Assembly: GCA_042854365.1 (NCBI GenBank)
Contig: AP031437.1
Span: forward strand, 62,001-126,000
Source: Anaeromassilibacillus sp001305115
GTDB lineage: Bacteria; Bacillota; Clostridia; Oscillospirales; Acutalibacteraceae
Direction: 5' to 3'
DNA: 64,000 nt
Each line of letters starts with the position of its first letter. Within the stretch, counting starts at the first letter, position 1. The position numbers and the translations under genes are program-made. This document shows, one piece after another, positions 42,082 through 54,000 of this stretch. The notes below the pieces were generated by a model. It saw nothing but the letters and a program-made list of their open reading frames with translations, was not told the DNA's origin and searched no databases.

Positions 42082-43800
42082 TTAAAATTTCCAAATTGTA
42101 TCATATGCAAGTTTTGCCATATGTTTTCCGCGATTGGTTATATTACTCTCAGGCCAATCTGCTAATTCTCCGTAACGTTCTACAAATTTTTTTGTTGAAA
42201 CAAAATTTGATCTCTTATAATAAGGAATCTTTTCGGTATAAGTTTTATCAGCAGCACCGCCATTTATTGGTTCTGCAAGCATAAGCAAATTTCCAATCAG
42301 ACAATGAGTATCTGTTCCGTCATCATTGGCTATGTGTTCGATAGAGAATTTGTGGACAGTTAGTTCCTGATTGGAGGATAAATAGTATTCTTCAATTCCA
42401 GAAAGGATGTATTGAACCTCTTTTTTCCGACTTGGAGTCTTATAACTTTTTACCCGGTGTGACCATCCCAAAAGTATAAAATTTGCTTCAAATGTATTGT
42501 AATCTGGGTAATATTGGTATAGTTTTAATTTTAATTCGTTTAAAGCAGTGGTAGCATCCTCATTTTCAATTTTACGAGCATATTGGTATACCATATCTTC
42601 TATGGTATTTGATTTACCATTACACACAACACCGTATCCAAGATAGAAATTTCGGATAAAAACAAAAAACTTTTCCGCTTCGCTTTCTGTGATTTTATGA
42701 CGTTTGTATGCGGAAATTACCGAAAGGAATAATGGGCGGAATTGTCGATGATTATTACTCAAAAAGAATTGCAATGATTCTTTAATAATTGGATTGTCGC
42801 ATTCGTCTGGAAAATAAAACATCCGATAAAAGGAGGCCTTTTCATACAGGTCATCCAAAAAATCCCCCATATGTTGGCGATCGCAGAACTGCTTCACAAT
42901 TCGGAATTCTGTATTATCCTTGTTAGGCTTTTCAAATCGGTGTGAGACATAATGTGTGAAAAAGCTATCTAATGTTGATCGCCTATTTATATACAGTTTA
43001 GCCTCCGTAGAATCCCATTTCATTTTGGCTGTATCAATATTGGCGCGAGGATGAATATACTTAAAAATGTAATTTTTTATCAGCTCATGCTGCTTCAAAT
43101 CAACGCCACGCGCATTTAGAATTTCGAAAATATTGTAACTTTCTTGCTGATTTGAAGCACGGATGTCTATTACATCTAATCCCATAATTTTATCTTTAAT
43201 GTTTCCAAGTTCAGCAGCAGCATCTTTACTGTTATGAATCAACTCTTGAAACTGATTATAGAAAAAGAAAAAGCATTGCTTTACATTAACATTGTCTTGT
43301 GGTGAATTTTCCAAATATGCTCCGGAAAACAAATTGGATTTAGATTGTAAGCTGTTATATTCTGTTGATTCCGCAACAATAAATTGGAAATTATTCAGGT
43401 CTTGATTATCAACTCGTACATAATCTGCTCCCATATCATCTGTGCCAATAATATACTTTGTTACACCGCGAAAACGAGCTTCTTCTCCTATTTCATTGAA
43501 AAGTGTACATATAGCACATAACATAAGGGTAATGGTTGTTAAACGCTGTTGGCCGTCAATCACGATTAGATCTTTCCCACTACGCTCAAAAACAAAACTT
43601 CCCAAAAAATGAGTCCATTCAATTTCTTGACCTTTTTCTTTGTACTCATTGGAAACATCAAGACAATATTTTATATCATCAAAGAGTTCCCGCCACTGCT
43701 TCTCTTGCCATACATATTTTCGCTGATACCTTGGAATTACATACTTGACATCTCCAGAAAGAACATCATTAACTTTTTTCTGTTGAGCATCAAAGGCCAT
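42082..43800 (-). CDS. GmrSD-like DUF262/DUF1524 protein (predicted anti-phage nuclease)
   Basis: A 572-residue protein. The N-terminal DUF262 ParB-like domain has YVIPRYQRKYVWQEKQWREL and the nucleotide-hydrolysis motif FLGSFVFERSG...VIDGQQRLTT. The middle has NIFEILNARGVDLKQHELIK. The C-terminal HNH-like DUF1524 region has FSIEHIANDDGTD and LIGNLLMLAEPINGG...K. GmrSD enzymes cut glucosylated phage DNA, and relatives act in BREX/Ssp-type defence. AGGAGG lies 9 nt from the ATG at 43800 but only 3 nt from the one at 43806, so 43800 is preferred. It is AT-rich, single-gene, with its own terminators. Confidence 0.83.
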   Translation of the reverse strand: MAFDAQQKKVNDVLSGDVKYVIPRYQRKYVWQEKQWRELFDDIKYCLDVSNEYKEKGQEIEWTHFLGSFVFERSGKDLIVIDGQQRLTTITLMLCAICTLFNEIGEEARFRGVTKYIIGTDDMGADYVRVDNQDLNNFQFIVAESTEYNSLQSKSNLFSGAYLENSPQDNVNVKQCFFFFYNQFQELIHNSKDAAAELGNIKDKIMGLDVIDIRASNQQESYNIFEILNARGVDLKQHELIKNYIFKYIHPRANIDTAKMKWDSTEAKLYINRRSTLDSFFTHYVSHRFEKPNKDNTEFRIVKQFCDRQHMGDFLDDLYEKASFYRMFYFPDECDNPIIKESLQFFLSNNHRQFRPLFLSVISAYKRHKITESEAEKFFVFIRNFYLGYGVVCNGKSNTIEDMVYQYARKIENEDATTALNELKLKLYQYYPDYNTFEANFILLGWSHRVKSYKTPSRKKEVQYILSGIEEYYLSSNQELTVHKFSIEHIANDDGTDTHCLIGNLLMLAEPINGGAADKTYTEKIPYYKRSNFVSTKKFVERYGELADWPESNITNRGKHMAKLAYDTIWKF

Positions 43801-43900
43801 TTTCATCTGCCTCCTATTTCAAATATTCCCCAAAAACATCCCATCTATAATTTAACAAAATTATACCACGATAATGATTTATCGACAATTGCTAACATAA

Positions 43901-43950
43901 AAAAGCCGGTACTGACCCAGTCTTATCTGATTCAGTACCGGCTTTTTCTA
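43901..43950. terminator. Strong bidirectional terminator
   Basis: Perfect 16-bp stem AAAAAGCCGGTACTGA/TCAGTACCGGCTTTTT. It lies upstream of the DUF262 gene, so it probably ends transcription coming from the right or protects the gene from read-through. Confidence 0.8.
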
Positions 43951-44199
43951 AAGCATTAGCAACCCTGTTTGTCGGCTATTAAGTTGGGGGTATCTCTACT
44001 ACTTCCTTATTAGCGTTCCCCAAAAGGAGGGCCTCTCTTTTTCGATGGATTCCTAAGTAAAAAGGGAACAACCGCTTTGATTTTCCAGGGGAATTGTATA
44101 AAAAGTATAGATTTTTCTAGCTAAATACAATAATATAAGAAAAATATTTGCATAATAGCGGAAAAAATTTGGATTATTATATCATTTTCGATAAAGATA

Positions 44200-44228
44200 T
44201 TGACAAAATTCAACAGATTTGTTTTAAT
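44200..44228 (+). promoter_or_regulatory. Candidate sigma-A promoter far upstream of GH31
   Basis: TTGACA (44200-44205), 17 nt, TTTAAT (44223-44228). It is identical in box sequence and spacing to the promoter before the third secreted protein (62599-62627). If it serves GH31, the leader is about 800 nt. Confidence 0.5.
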
Positions 44229-44333
44229 ATTTAACGAAGTTAATCGGATAAATAAATTGATTCGAAAGGCTCATAAGTCGCCGATAGAAATATGTTCATG
44301 AATGATACATAAGACGGCGAGCAAATAAATAGC

Positions 44334-44450
44334 TTATAAGTTCTTTTCTTCATATTCCTTCCCAAATAGCTGAAGCCGGCTCCGTGTTTTACCTCCCGGA
44401 GCCGGACGAAAGCTTTCCCTTATTGGGAAGGGCGGATTATTCGAATTCAT
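44334..44450 (-). CDS. Possible 38-residue protein
   Basis: A short minus-strand frame starting MNSNNPPFPIRESFRPAPGG, with AAGAAGGAATGT before the ATG. A GC-rich hairpin lies inside it, which argues that the region may instead be a transcript end. No family is recognised. Confidence 0.25.
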   Translation of the reverse strand: MNSNNPPFPIRESFRPAPGGKTRSRLQLFGKEYEEKNL

Positions 44451-44477
44451 ACATTCCTTCTTAATAAAATATTTCAC

Positions 44478-44513
44478 AGCAACGGCAGGGGCGAATTCAC
44501 CCCTGCCGTTGCT
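44478..44513. repeat. Perfect 14-bp inverted repeat
   Basis: AGCAACGGCAGGGG / CCCCTGCCGTTGCT with CGAATTCA as loop, followed by GTTTGCT. It resembles dispersed intergenic palindromes in Clostridia; a terminator is also possible. Confidence 0.7.
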
Positions 44514-44874
44514 GTTTGCTGAGGCTGAAGCCCTGTGCAGAAAAGATGACAAAAAGCAGGGGAATCGCAAAAATCTGTTACCTTTTCAAATGGCTTTGTT
44601 TCCCCTTATCAAGAATATAAATTCAACCAGTTCTTTTAACTGCTGGAAATAGGAGCCAGGGTTCACGGCCCAGCCAAAGAATGAAAATATGGGGAGTCAG
44701 GTTTCAGCTCCGAGGCTGGAATGAAAAAGAAGGAGAATTGCTAGTTTGTTCAAAAAAGAAATCGAATTCAAATAGATTGTTAGGCATAGAGACATATTTT
44801 TTGATATAAAAAATTGAAATACAAAAAATATTCTTACAGAGGCAAAAAATGCAAGAGAAACGCAATATTTTCTA

Positions 44875-44903
44875 TTGACATAAAGAAGTATTTTTGGTTC
44901 TAT
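44875..44903 (+). promoter_or_regulatory. Candidate proximal promoter of the GH31 gene
   Basis: TTGACA (44875-44880), 17 nt, TTCTAT (44898-44903), giving a leader of about 130 nt. The TTCTATTGACAT context is also present before the third gene (62595-62605). Confidence 0.5.
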
Positions 44904-45037
44904 TGTTGTAGAGCTATTAATTTGAAGAATAAATTCATTGCAAAATGAATTGACAGAAAAGAGGGATACCCATGCAGAAAAGGAAGCCCTAAAGGGGGCT
45001 GTAAGCAGTGTGGATTCGGAGATAAGGAGGATCAAAA

Positions 45038-48000
45038 GTGAAAGCAATGAAGAAGAAATGGTTGTCCATATTACTGGCGGCGTCCATGCTCTTTTCACCG
45101 TCGTACTTGTTGACGGGAAACGCGCAGGCGCTGGCAACAGAAGCGGGAACCTCCAAAACCGTCCAGGCAGCGCCGATTGACCAAGAGGTTTACGAGGCGG
45201 AAGAGGCCTCCCTTATCAACGCGGTTACGGCCAAAAATCTGGACGACTTCTCAGGAGACGGCTTTGTCGATGGCTTGGGGACTGGCTCCAAAGTGACGTT
45301 TACCGTGGATGTTCCAGATGCAGGAGACTACGCGGTTCGTCTGCGCTATTCCAATGGCTCTGGAGAAAATAAGACTATAAGCCTGTATGTGAACGGTGAA
45401 AAGGTTCGAACAACTACGTTGTCAAAGATGATCAATTGGGACACCTGGGGGGCGCAGACAGAAAATGTGCCGCTACAGGCAGGTGAGAATACCATTGCTT
45501 TTTCGCTCGACAGCGGGGATACGGGTTCGGGTGTAAAGCTGGATTGTATTAGTCTAGCGTATATGTACGAGGCGGAAGAGGCGGAAGCCCTCAATGGGAA
45601 TAAGGTGATGGCGGATCATCAAGGATATTCCGGTACGGGCTTTGCGGCTGGTTTTGAACAAAACGGCGCGGGTATCCGCTTCCATGTGGAAACCCCGCAG
45701 GCAGGCACCTACACCATGGTGGTGCGGTATGCGAACGGAAAGAACGATGCCTATGCGCAGAAACTGACCTGCTCCGTCAACGGCAACGCACAGAAGGTTC
45801 GCTTTAGCGACCTCGGCAGTTGGGAAGAGTGGGAAGACCGTACGGTCACCGTGGAGCTGAAGGAGGGAATAAACACCATTGACTTGGTCAAAAACAGCGA
45901 TGATAGCGGTGGGATGAATGTCGACTACATCACGCTGAAAAAGGCCCAATGGACGTATATTGGCGACGTTGTCTCGGTGAAAAACGCCAGCGACAGCGAG
46001 CTGATCTTCGAATGCGACAACGCGGCGGTCAGCATCAAGTCCGTTTCCCCCAGCGCGCTAAAGATTTGGTGCGAACCCAGCAAGCGTTTTGACCGCAAAT
46101 ATGATTCCTTTGCCGTCCAGAACGAGGCGGTGGCTCCGGAAACCCTAACAGCGGAAGACCGGGGCGACCATTATATGGTTTCCACCGGCACGGTGGACGT
46201 GCAGATCGATAAGAGCCCGTTCCGCCTCACATATTGGGATAAGAACGGCCAGCTGCTCTGCGAGGGCGGCGAACAGAGCATGGGCTGGAGCACGGACGGA
46301 GAGATTTTGGTACAGAATAAAAAGCAGGCCGACGAGCGGTTCTGGGGATTGGGCGAAAAAACCGAGGCCTTTGAAAAGACCGGCCAGCGTTTGATTATGT
46401 GGAGCAATGACGGCCCCGGCCACGAGGGCGATTCCTATGTCCAGGAGACGGGGGAAGGCCGTTGGTATATGTCCGATCCCCACTTCATCAGCTCCAAGGG
46501 CTATTCGGTTTATTTTGACAACACGAGCCGCACCGTGTTCGATTTCGGCAAGACCGACCCGGACGCCTATTCCTTCGGTGCGCTGAATCCGGCCCCCGGC
46601 GGGGAGCTGTTGTACTATTTCATGTACGGTCCGTCCATGAAGCAGATTGCAAAGACCTTCACGGACATCATCGGGAAATCATACTTCGCGCCCGAATGGG
46701 GTTATGGAAACATCCAGTGCCATTACGGGTATACGCAGGCGGACATCGAGCGCGTGGCGCAGGCCTATCGCGATAAAGAAATCCCGTTGGATATGATGAT
46801 GGCGGATATTGATTGGTATCAATACAAGTGTAGCCCGACGCAATGGAATACCACCAATTTCCCCGATCCCGAGGGGATGATTGGAAAACTCCATGATCTC
46901 AATGTACGTATGGGTGTGATAGACGACCCGAACGTTACGGATGCCCAGCCGGAGGATTACCCATACGGTGTGGAAAATGGCTACTTTATGCATAGCCGCA
47001 CAGGCGACCAGAAGAATGTCATTTGGCCTTGGGGCGCTTCCTCCGGCTTGACGGACTTCTTTAACCCGGCAGCTCAGGAATGGTGGGGCGAACAGCACAA
47101 CATGATCTTGGGGCAGGGTGTGGAAGGTTTCTGGCTCGACATGAATGAACCGGCGCGTATGCGCCCGGATTGGGTGGGCTGGAACGAGGAAGGCAAAGCG
47201 TGGGGCGATATTGAGGAACTTCACAATGTCTATGCCATCCAGCACAACGAAGCCATGTACAATAAGGTGACCGAAGACGGGAAGCGCCCGTTCCTGTTAA
47301 CCCGCTCCGGTTTCACTGGGAGCCACCGCTATGTTTCTCCATGGACCGGAGACATCGGCTGCGGTTGGGAGGATATGTACCAGCAGATCCGCCTGGGCAC
47401 CAGCTTGTCCTTGTCCGGTTTCAATTATTGGGGTTTCGACATCGGCGGATTCAATGGCACGCCTTCCAGCGACCAGTTCAAGCGCTGGATTCAGCTGGCC
47501 ACATTTACCCCCATCCACCGCTTCCATTATTCTGTGGGGCTTCCCGCAAAAGAGCCCTGGGAGAACGGCGGCGAGGATGTAGCGCGCGAGTACATCAACC
47601 TGCGTTACCGCTTAATCCCCTATATGTATTCGCTTACAGCGGACAATATCATTGGAATCGGGATTGAAAAGGGCCTTGGAGAAGGCGGAACGGGCGTGCC
47701 GCTCGTGCGTCCTATGGCTATGGAATTCCAGGATGACCCGAATACTTACAGCATAGATACCCAGTTTATGAATGGCCCCAGTTTCCTGGTGGCCCCGGTG
47801 GTGGAAGATTCCACCATCAAAGAGGTTTATCTGCCGGAAGGCGATTGGTACGATTACAGCAATGGCAAGACCGTTTATGGCGGTGGGGGGACGTTGCGCT
47901 ATTCTGCGCCGGTTACGCTGCTCCCGGTCTTTGTCAAGGCGGGCTCGATTATCCCGATGCAGCCGGAGATGGAATATGTCGGCGAAAAGCCGGTGGACGT

Positions 48001-51000
48001 CCTGACGCTGGACGTGTTCCCCACGTTGGAGGACGGCAGTTTTGACTTTGTCCTCTATGAGGATGACGGTGAAACAGACGCCTATAAGAATGGGGTATAC
48101 ACGACGACTCCGTATACCTGCAACGTCAAGGTGGACGGAGACGGCACGTCGATTTTCTTCCAAATCGGCGAACGCACCGGGAGCTACACAGATATTGCCC
48201 CGCGCAGTTACCTGATGCAGTTCCACAAGGCGGCGTATGAAGACGTCTCCGTCCAGCAGGACGGTCAGCCGCTTGTCGCTTATGACTCCCTGGAAGCGCT
48301 CCAGGCGGCGGAGTCCGGCTATTATGCTGATGCTTCCAGCGAGATCTGTTATGTGAAGGTGCCCGATACAGCTAAGGCATCCGCCATAACGCTGCACGGC
48401 ACGTCGATCCCCACGTATGAATTCGAAGCGGAAGACGCGGAGATCCTGGGGAACGCGCAGAGCGAAACCGTATTCGGCGGCTACACAGGTTCTGGTTATG
48501 TGGCATGGCTGCACGATGCAGGAGACGGCGTGCGCTTTTCCAACATCAAAGTACCGGAGGAGGGCGACTATACGGTATTCCTGCGGTATGCCAACGGTTC
48601 TGGCGCGACACAGACGATGAGCGTCTATGCAAACGGAAACGAAGAGGACGCGCAGCAGGTGTTTTTCGCAAGTATGAAGGATTTCACCCTCTGGGATGAG
48701 GTTCCGGTGACCGTTCACCTCAACGCAGGGGAAAATACCCTTACCGTCCTTGTGCAGGAAGGCGATACGGCGAACATCAATCTCGACCGCGCGACGGTGA
48801 GCCGCGAGCCCATGGTTATGACTCAGATGCCTGTCCCGAACGGCGGCTTTGAAAACGGAAGCCTGGACAGCTGGACGGTGGAGAATATCTCCGGGACGGC
48901 GGGCCATGGCGTGGATAACAACGACGCGTTCGGCGGCAACTACAAGTTCTATTTCTACAACTCGGGCGCCTATGAGGGCCGGCTCAGCCAGACGGTTACA
49001 GGATTGCCGGATGGGGTCTACCGTGTGAATGCGACGGTCAAGATGTCCAATGCAGCGGCTGACATCAGCCGAATGGAGTTGACAGGCTATAACGGCGAGC
49101 AGGAGACGCTGGTCAATATCCCATTCAACAGCATTTATCAGAAATTCTCCACGGAGGTTGAAGTAACGGACGGCCAAGTTAATATCGCGTTTTATTGTAA
49201 GGCTCCTGGGAACACCTCCATGCAGATCGACAACGTGGAGCTGTGGAAGATGGACGCCGAACGGCCGAGCGAAACCTATGCGATCCAGGTGGCGGACGGC
49301 CAGGAAGCTACTTTGACCGCGCCGGCGCAGGCCGTGTTGGGCGAAACGGTGACCGTTTCCGTCTCCAATATTCCGGAGGGCAAGACAGTGAAAGAAGTCA
49401 AGGCTGTTAGTGCAGATGGAATGGAGTTGGATGTCAGAAAAATTATTCCAGACAAGTCCTACAGCTTCGTGATGCCAGCTAAGGCGGTGACACTCTCCGT
49501 AGAGCTGATCGACATTGAAACCGTGGCCAAGGCAGTGGTCAGCCGCGATACAGTCACCCGCATTGAAGCGGAGGATTTCGACGAGCAGGGCGGCGACCCG
49601 GCCATGGGCGACAAGGCGGGCGTCAAGGTCGAAAGTTGCGGCGAAGGCGGCCAGAATGTCGGCAGTACGGACGCGGGCGACTACATGCTCTACCACAATA
49701 TCTATGTTAAGGAAGCAGGCACCTACCAGTTCCGCCTTCGGGTTGCAAGCAACAATACCGACGGCGGTGTGGAGGGCTCTCCGGATGGAGTGACGATCCT
49801 GACAACGGCGGCGCCCGAGGGCGTAGTCGGCACAATCCCGTTTACGGGCGCATGGCAGACCTATACCGATATTTATCTGGATGTTCCTCTGGAAGCTGGC
49901 CTACAGACGATCCGATTTAATGTGACGCATGAGGGTTGGAATTTCAATTACTTTGATATTCAGGCCGAGGCAAAGGCAGTCGTCACACCGGACGGCGTGA
50001 CAAAGATCGAAGCAGAGGACTTTGACGGCCAAGGCGGCGACCCAGCCATGGGCGACAAGGCGGGCGTCAAAGTGGAAAGTTGCGGCGAGGGCGGCCAGAA
50101 TGTCGGCAACACAGATGCGGGTGACTACTTCTATTATGACGACATTCTCGTCATGGAAAAAGGCACCTACCAGTTTACACTGCGCGTAGCAAGTCAAAAT
50201 ACCGACGGAGGGGTACAGGGTTCTCCGAACGGCGTGTCCATCGTGACCACCGCAGCGCCGGATGGCGTGTCGGCCACCATTCCATTTACAGGGGGCTGGC
50301 AGACGTATACCGACGTAAAAGTTATGGTTCCGTTGGAGGCAGGGCGTCAAACCATCCGCTTCAACGTGACACACGAGGGTTGGAACATCAATTATTTCAC
50401 CATTTCTGTTCCGGTAGAAATACCGTCCTATGAAGGTGTCTCCATGGTCAACCGTTGGAAAAACCAGTATCTGACAGATGATGGAAGTGGCGTACTCAAG
50501 TACGCTGGAAATATCGACAGCGACAATATCGATGCATATAGCTGGGACTTTATTCCGGATGAGGATGGCTATTATACCATCCAGAACCGGGCGACCGGCA
50601 ACTATATTGTCAATGATGGTTCCGGCTTTGCAGCCTGTATGGCTGAAAGCGGAGAGGGCGACTCCGGCAAGTGGATTCTTCGCAATGTGAGCGGATATAC
50701 CAAGGTTACCAGTCTATTGGATGATACGCTCTCTTTAGCGCTTGAAAATCAAGACTCCCAAAACCGGGTGGAGCTGGACGAAGCGCCGGACAGCTGGTAC
50801 AGTGCACACTTCACGCTGAACAGCACGCGTTTTGACTACGATATTTACCCCGACAAGATTGTCGATGGTCCGTATACCATGACCGCCGACAGCGGGAAAG
50901 AACTGCATTCCACCTATGAAAATAATACCTGGAAACTGACCGAGGACATCTCCGGACTGCCACAGTTTACGGCAGAAAATATGCCGATCTCCGAGGCGTT

Positions 51001-54000
51001 GTACAATATGGCGTTGCAGGAGTCCCTGGAGGACATCTTTACAGAAACCAGCGTCCACACAGGGGAAAAGGTCGAAGTATTCAATACTGGCGCGAACTGG
51101 AACAAGGTCTGGACGCGTGATACGGCGATGTCTGTTCAGTATTCTTTGGCGTGGGCGTTCCCGGAGCAGTCCGGCAACAGCCTGCTACAGAAGATCCAAG
51201 GCGACCCGCAGGAGTGGGTGGAGGATACCGGTACCGGTGGTTCGTATCCAGCTTCTACGGATCGTATTATCCTAGCTATGGCTGCGTGGGAGACCTACCT
51301 TGCCACAGGGGATACGGAATTCCTGGAAAAAGTCTATGATGTGACCGAATATACATTGGAAAAGGACTTCCATGTAAACTATGACCCGAATACTGGCCTC
51401 TTTAAGGGGGAGACTTCCGGTCTTGACCATCGTTCTAAAACGTATCCCGACTGGATGGACGAGGGCTATTTCTCCGACATCATGGAATCCAAGTCCTGCA
51501 ATACCAATATTGAGTATGCAGTGGCGTTTAAGGTAATGGAGCAGGCCTCGGAAATCCTTGGAAAGGACCCGGCCGAGACAGAAAAATGGGCCAAGCATTT
51601 TGAAGCACTCAAGCAGGCGATTAACGATACCTTCTGGATGGAGGAACATGGATATTATTCCTCTTGGCAGTATCCGGAATATATGGGCAATGTCCTCGCA
51701 GAAAAGACGGATGTCATTGCAGCCGGGTATGCGGTCTATTTTGACATTGCAACCCCGGAAATGGCCGAAAAACTGATGGAAAATTATCCGCTTGTCAAAT
51801 ATGGTGCGGATACCGTTTATCCACAGAAGACCGGCAAAAACTTCAGTGCGATTTACCACAATCGCGGCGTGTGGCCCGGTTGGGAAGCGGCCCTGATGGA
51901 AGCGGCAATGGTCGGTGGGAATCATGAGCTTGCGGGCGAGATTATGAAATCCATCATGTACGGGGCGGCAAGAAACCTTTCCAACGAAGAGGTTATTAAC
52001 TACGAAACGGGCGCGGGCAATGATGCGCACCGCCAGCTGTGGTCGGTAGCAGGTCAGTTGGCCGGTTACTACCGAGTATTATTTGGTATGACGTATGATC
52101 TGGACGGCATCCATTTTGCACCGTATGTTCCGGATTGGATGGTCGGACCGTTTGAATTGAGCAATTATACGTATCGTGATGCGACCTTGACCCTCAAGGT
52201 TTCCGGACAGGGTGATTCCGTCGCTTCCCTGAAGGTAAACGGAGAGGAAAAGGGTCCGGACTATGTATTCCCTGCGGACGCTTCGGGCAACTATACCATT
52301 GAGATCGTGGTAGAGGACAGCGGCGAATACAATGAAGTAAATCTCAAACAAGAGAATTTGGTCATCTGCCCAGAACTGCCGGAAATGCAGCTCGAAGATG
52401 GCGTGCTGTCTTGGACGCCGGATACACGCTACACCTACAAGCTTTGGACCGGTACGGAATATATTGATGTAACGGGTCAGGATAGCTATACCATTCCACA
52501 GGATGTCTATGGAAGCTATTCCCTGGTGGCAGTGGACGAAGACGGGATTGCGTCCGAACTTTCCGAACCTATCGTTTGGAATCCGGAGGGGACGGTCCTC
52601 AAGTATGAGGCAGAGGATGCAAGTTACAACAGCGACTGCTTTGCAAACTCCATCAAGGGCTATTCCGGGACCGGTTATGTGCAGGATAACCGTCCCAACG
52701 GTGGTACGGACATCACCTTCAAGGTCAATGTCCCAGTTGAAGGCGATTATCTGGTGAGCGCCCTGTACAACAATGGTGGCGATACCACCAGCGGAAACTA
52801 TGCGGCAATCCGTTCGGTCCTGTTGGACGGTGAGGATTATGGCACCATGTCGTTCTCGATTACATTTGACAATGTATTCTATCGTTCACCCCGCATGAGG
52901 ATGCACTTGACAGAAGGAGAGCATACCATTACCTTTACCTACAATTATAATGGCAATATTTACGACCAGAACATGAACATCAGCCGCAACAATCTTGCGA
53001 TGGACCAGCTGATTCTGGAAGACATCAGCACCATGTCAATTGCGGAAGCGCCCGTGCAGATGGGACTGGATGGACCGGAGACGGTGGAGACAGACAGTAG
53101 TTTTATGGTGAAGAATACCATAAGCGGACTGGAAGAACTGAAAGAGCCCATAGGGTCGTTCCAGATGAGCCTGATCTATCCGGAAGGGATGAACTGTGAG
53201 AGGGTCACGTTAAATGAAAACGTAACGGGATACTTTGCATACAACATCAAGGACGATGAACATATGGTAAAGTTCTTGTATTTGGGAGAGACCGGCGAAG
53301 GATTGCCGCCCGATTTGGACAGCCTGTTCACAGCGAAGTTCACGACGGACAGCGATTTGGCAGAGGGAGATTATACCTTGTCAATCCAAGATGTGACGAT
53401 GGGATGCTGGAGCGGAGAAGAGATTTCGTGTGATCTCCAGGATATGACTGTACATGTAGAGAAGGGTGAACCGAAGGAGCCACAGTTGCTGACCGTACAG
53501 TGGAGCGGCAATGCAGCGGTGGAAGTGGAAGGAAACGCGGACGTGGTGATCTCCACGGATGCAATCTACGGCGCGAAGGTGATGCCGGGCGAAGAGTTGA
53601 CCTTTACCTTCACCCCGACCGATGGCGCGTTTGCCAGTGCACAGCTCAACGGGCAAGACATTCCATTTGAGGCAAATGGCTTTACGTACACCTACACGAT
53701 GCCGAATGAGAGCGCAAGCCTGCGCTTTACCTTTACGAAGGTGAATAAGGACATCTTGAAGATTGTCCTGGATGAGGCGAACAACGTCACACAGGAGGAC
53801 ATCGACCGGCTGGTGCCGGAAGTACGGGAACTCTTTGTGAATGCCCGGACCAACGCACAGGATGCCTATGACGATCCGGCCGCAACCCAGGAGGAAGTCA
53901 ACAAGGCCTGGAGCGAACTGCTGGAAGCGATGCACCTGTTGGAATTCGAGGAAGGCGACAAGGAAGTTTTGCTGCCGCTGATCGAAATCGCAGAGCAGTT

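Larger units (their letters stand above)
43951..45037 (+). other. Long intergenic region before the GH31 gene
   Basis: Almost 1.1 kb without a confident gene. It contains a promoter-like TTGACA-N17-TTTAAT (44200-44228), a hairpin CCGGCTCCG/CGGAGCCGG (44376-44405), a 14-bp palindrome (44478-44513) and a second promoter-like TTGACA-N17-TTCTAT (44875-44903). The AT-rich DNA and two possible starts suggest complex control of the polysaccharide locus. No riboswitch was recognised. Confidence 0.6.

Noticed and set aside
47612..49696. 694-codon open frame on the minus strand
   Set aside because: It lies entirely inside the GH31 gene, antisense, with no ribosome binding site and arginine/histidine-rich shadow composition.
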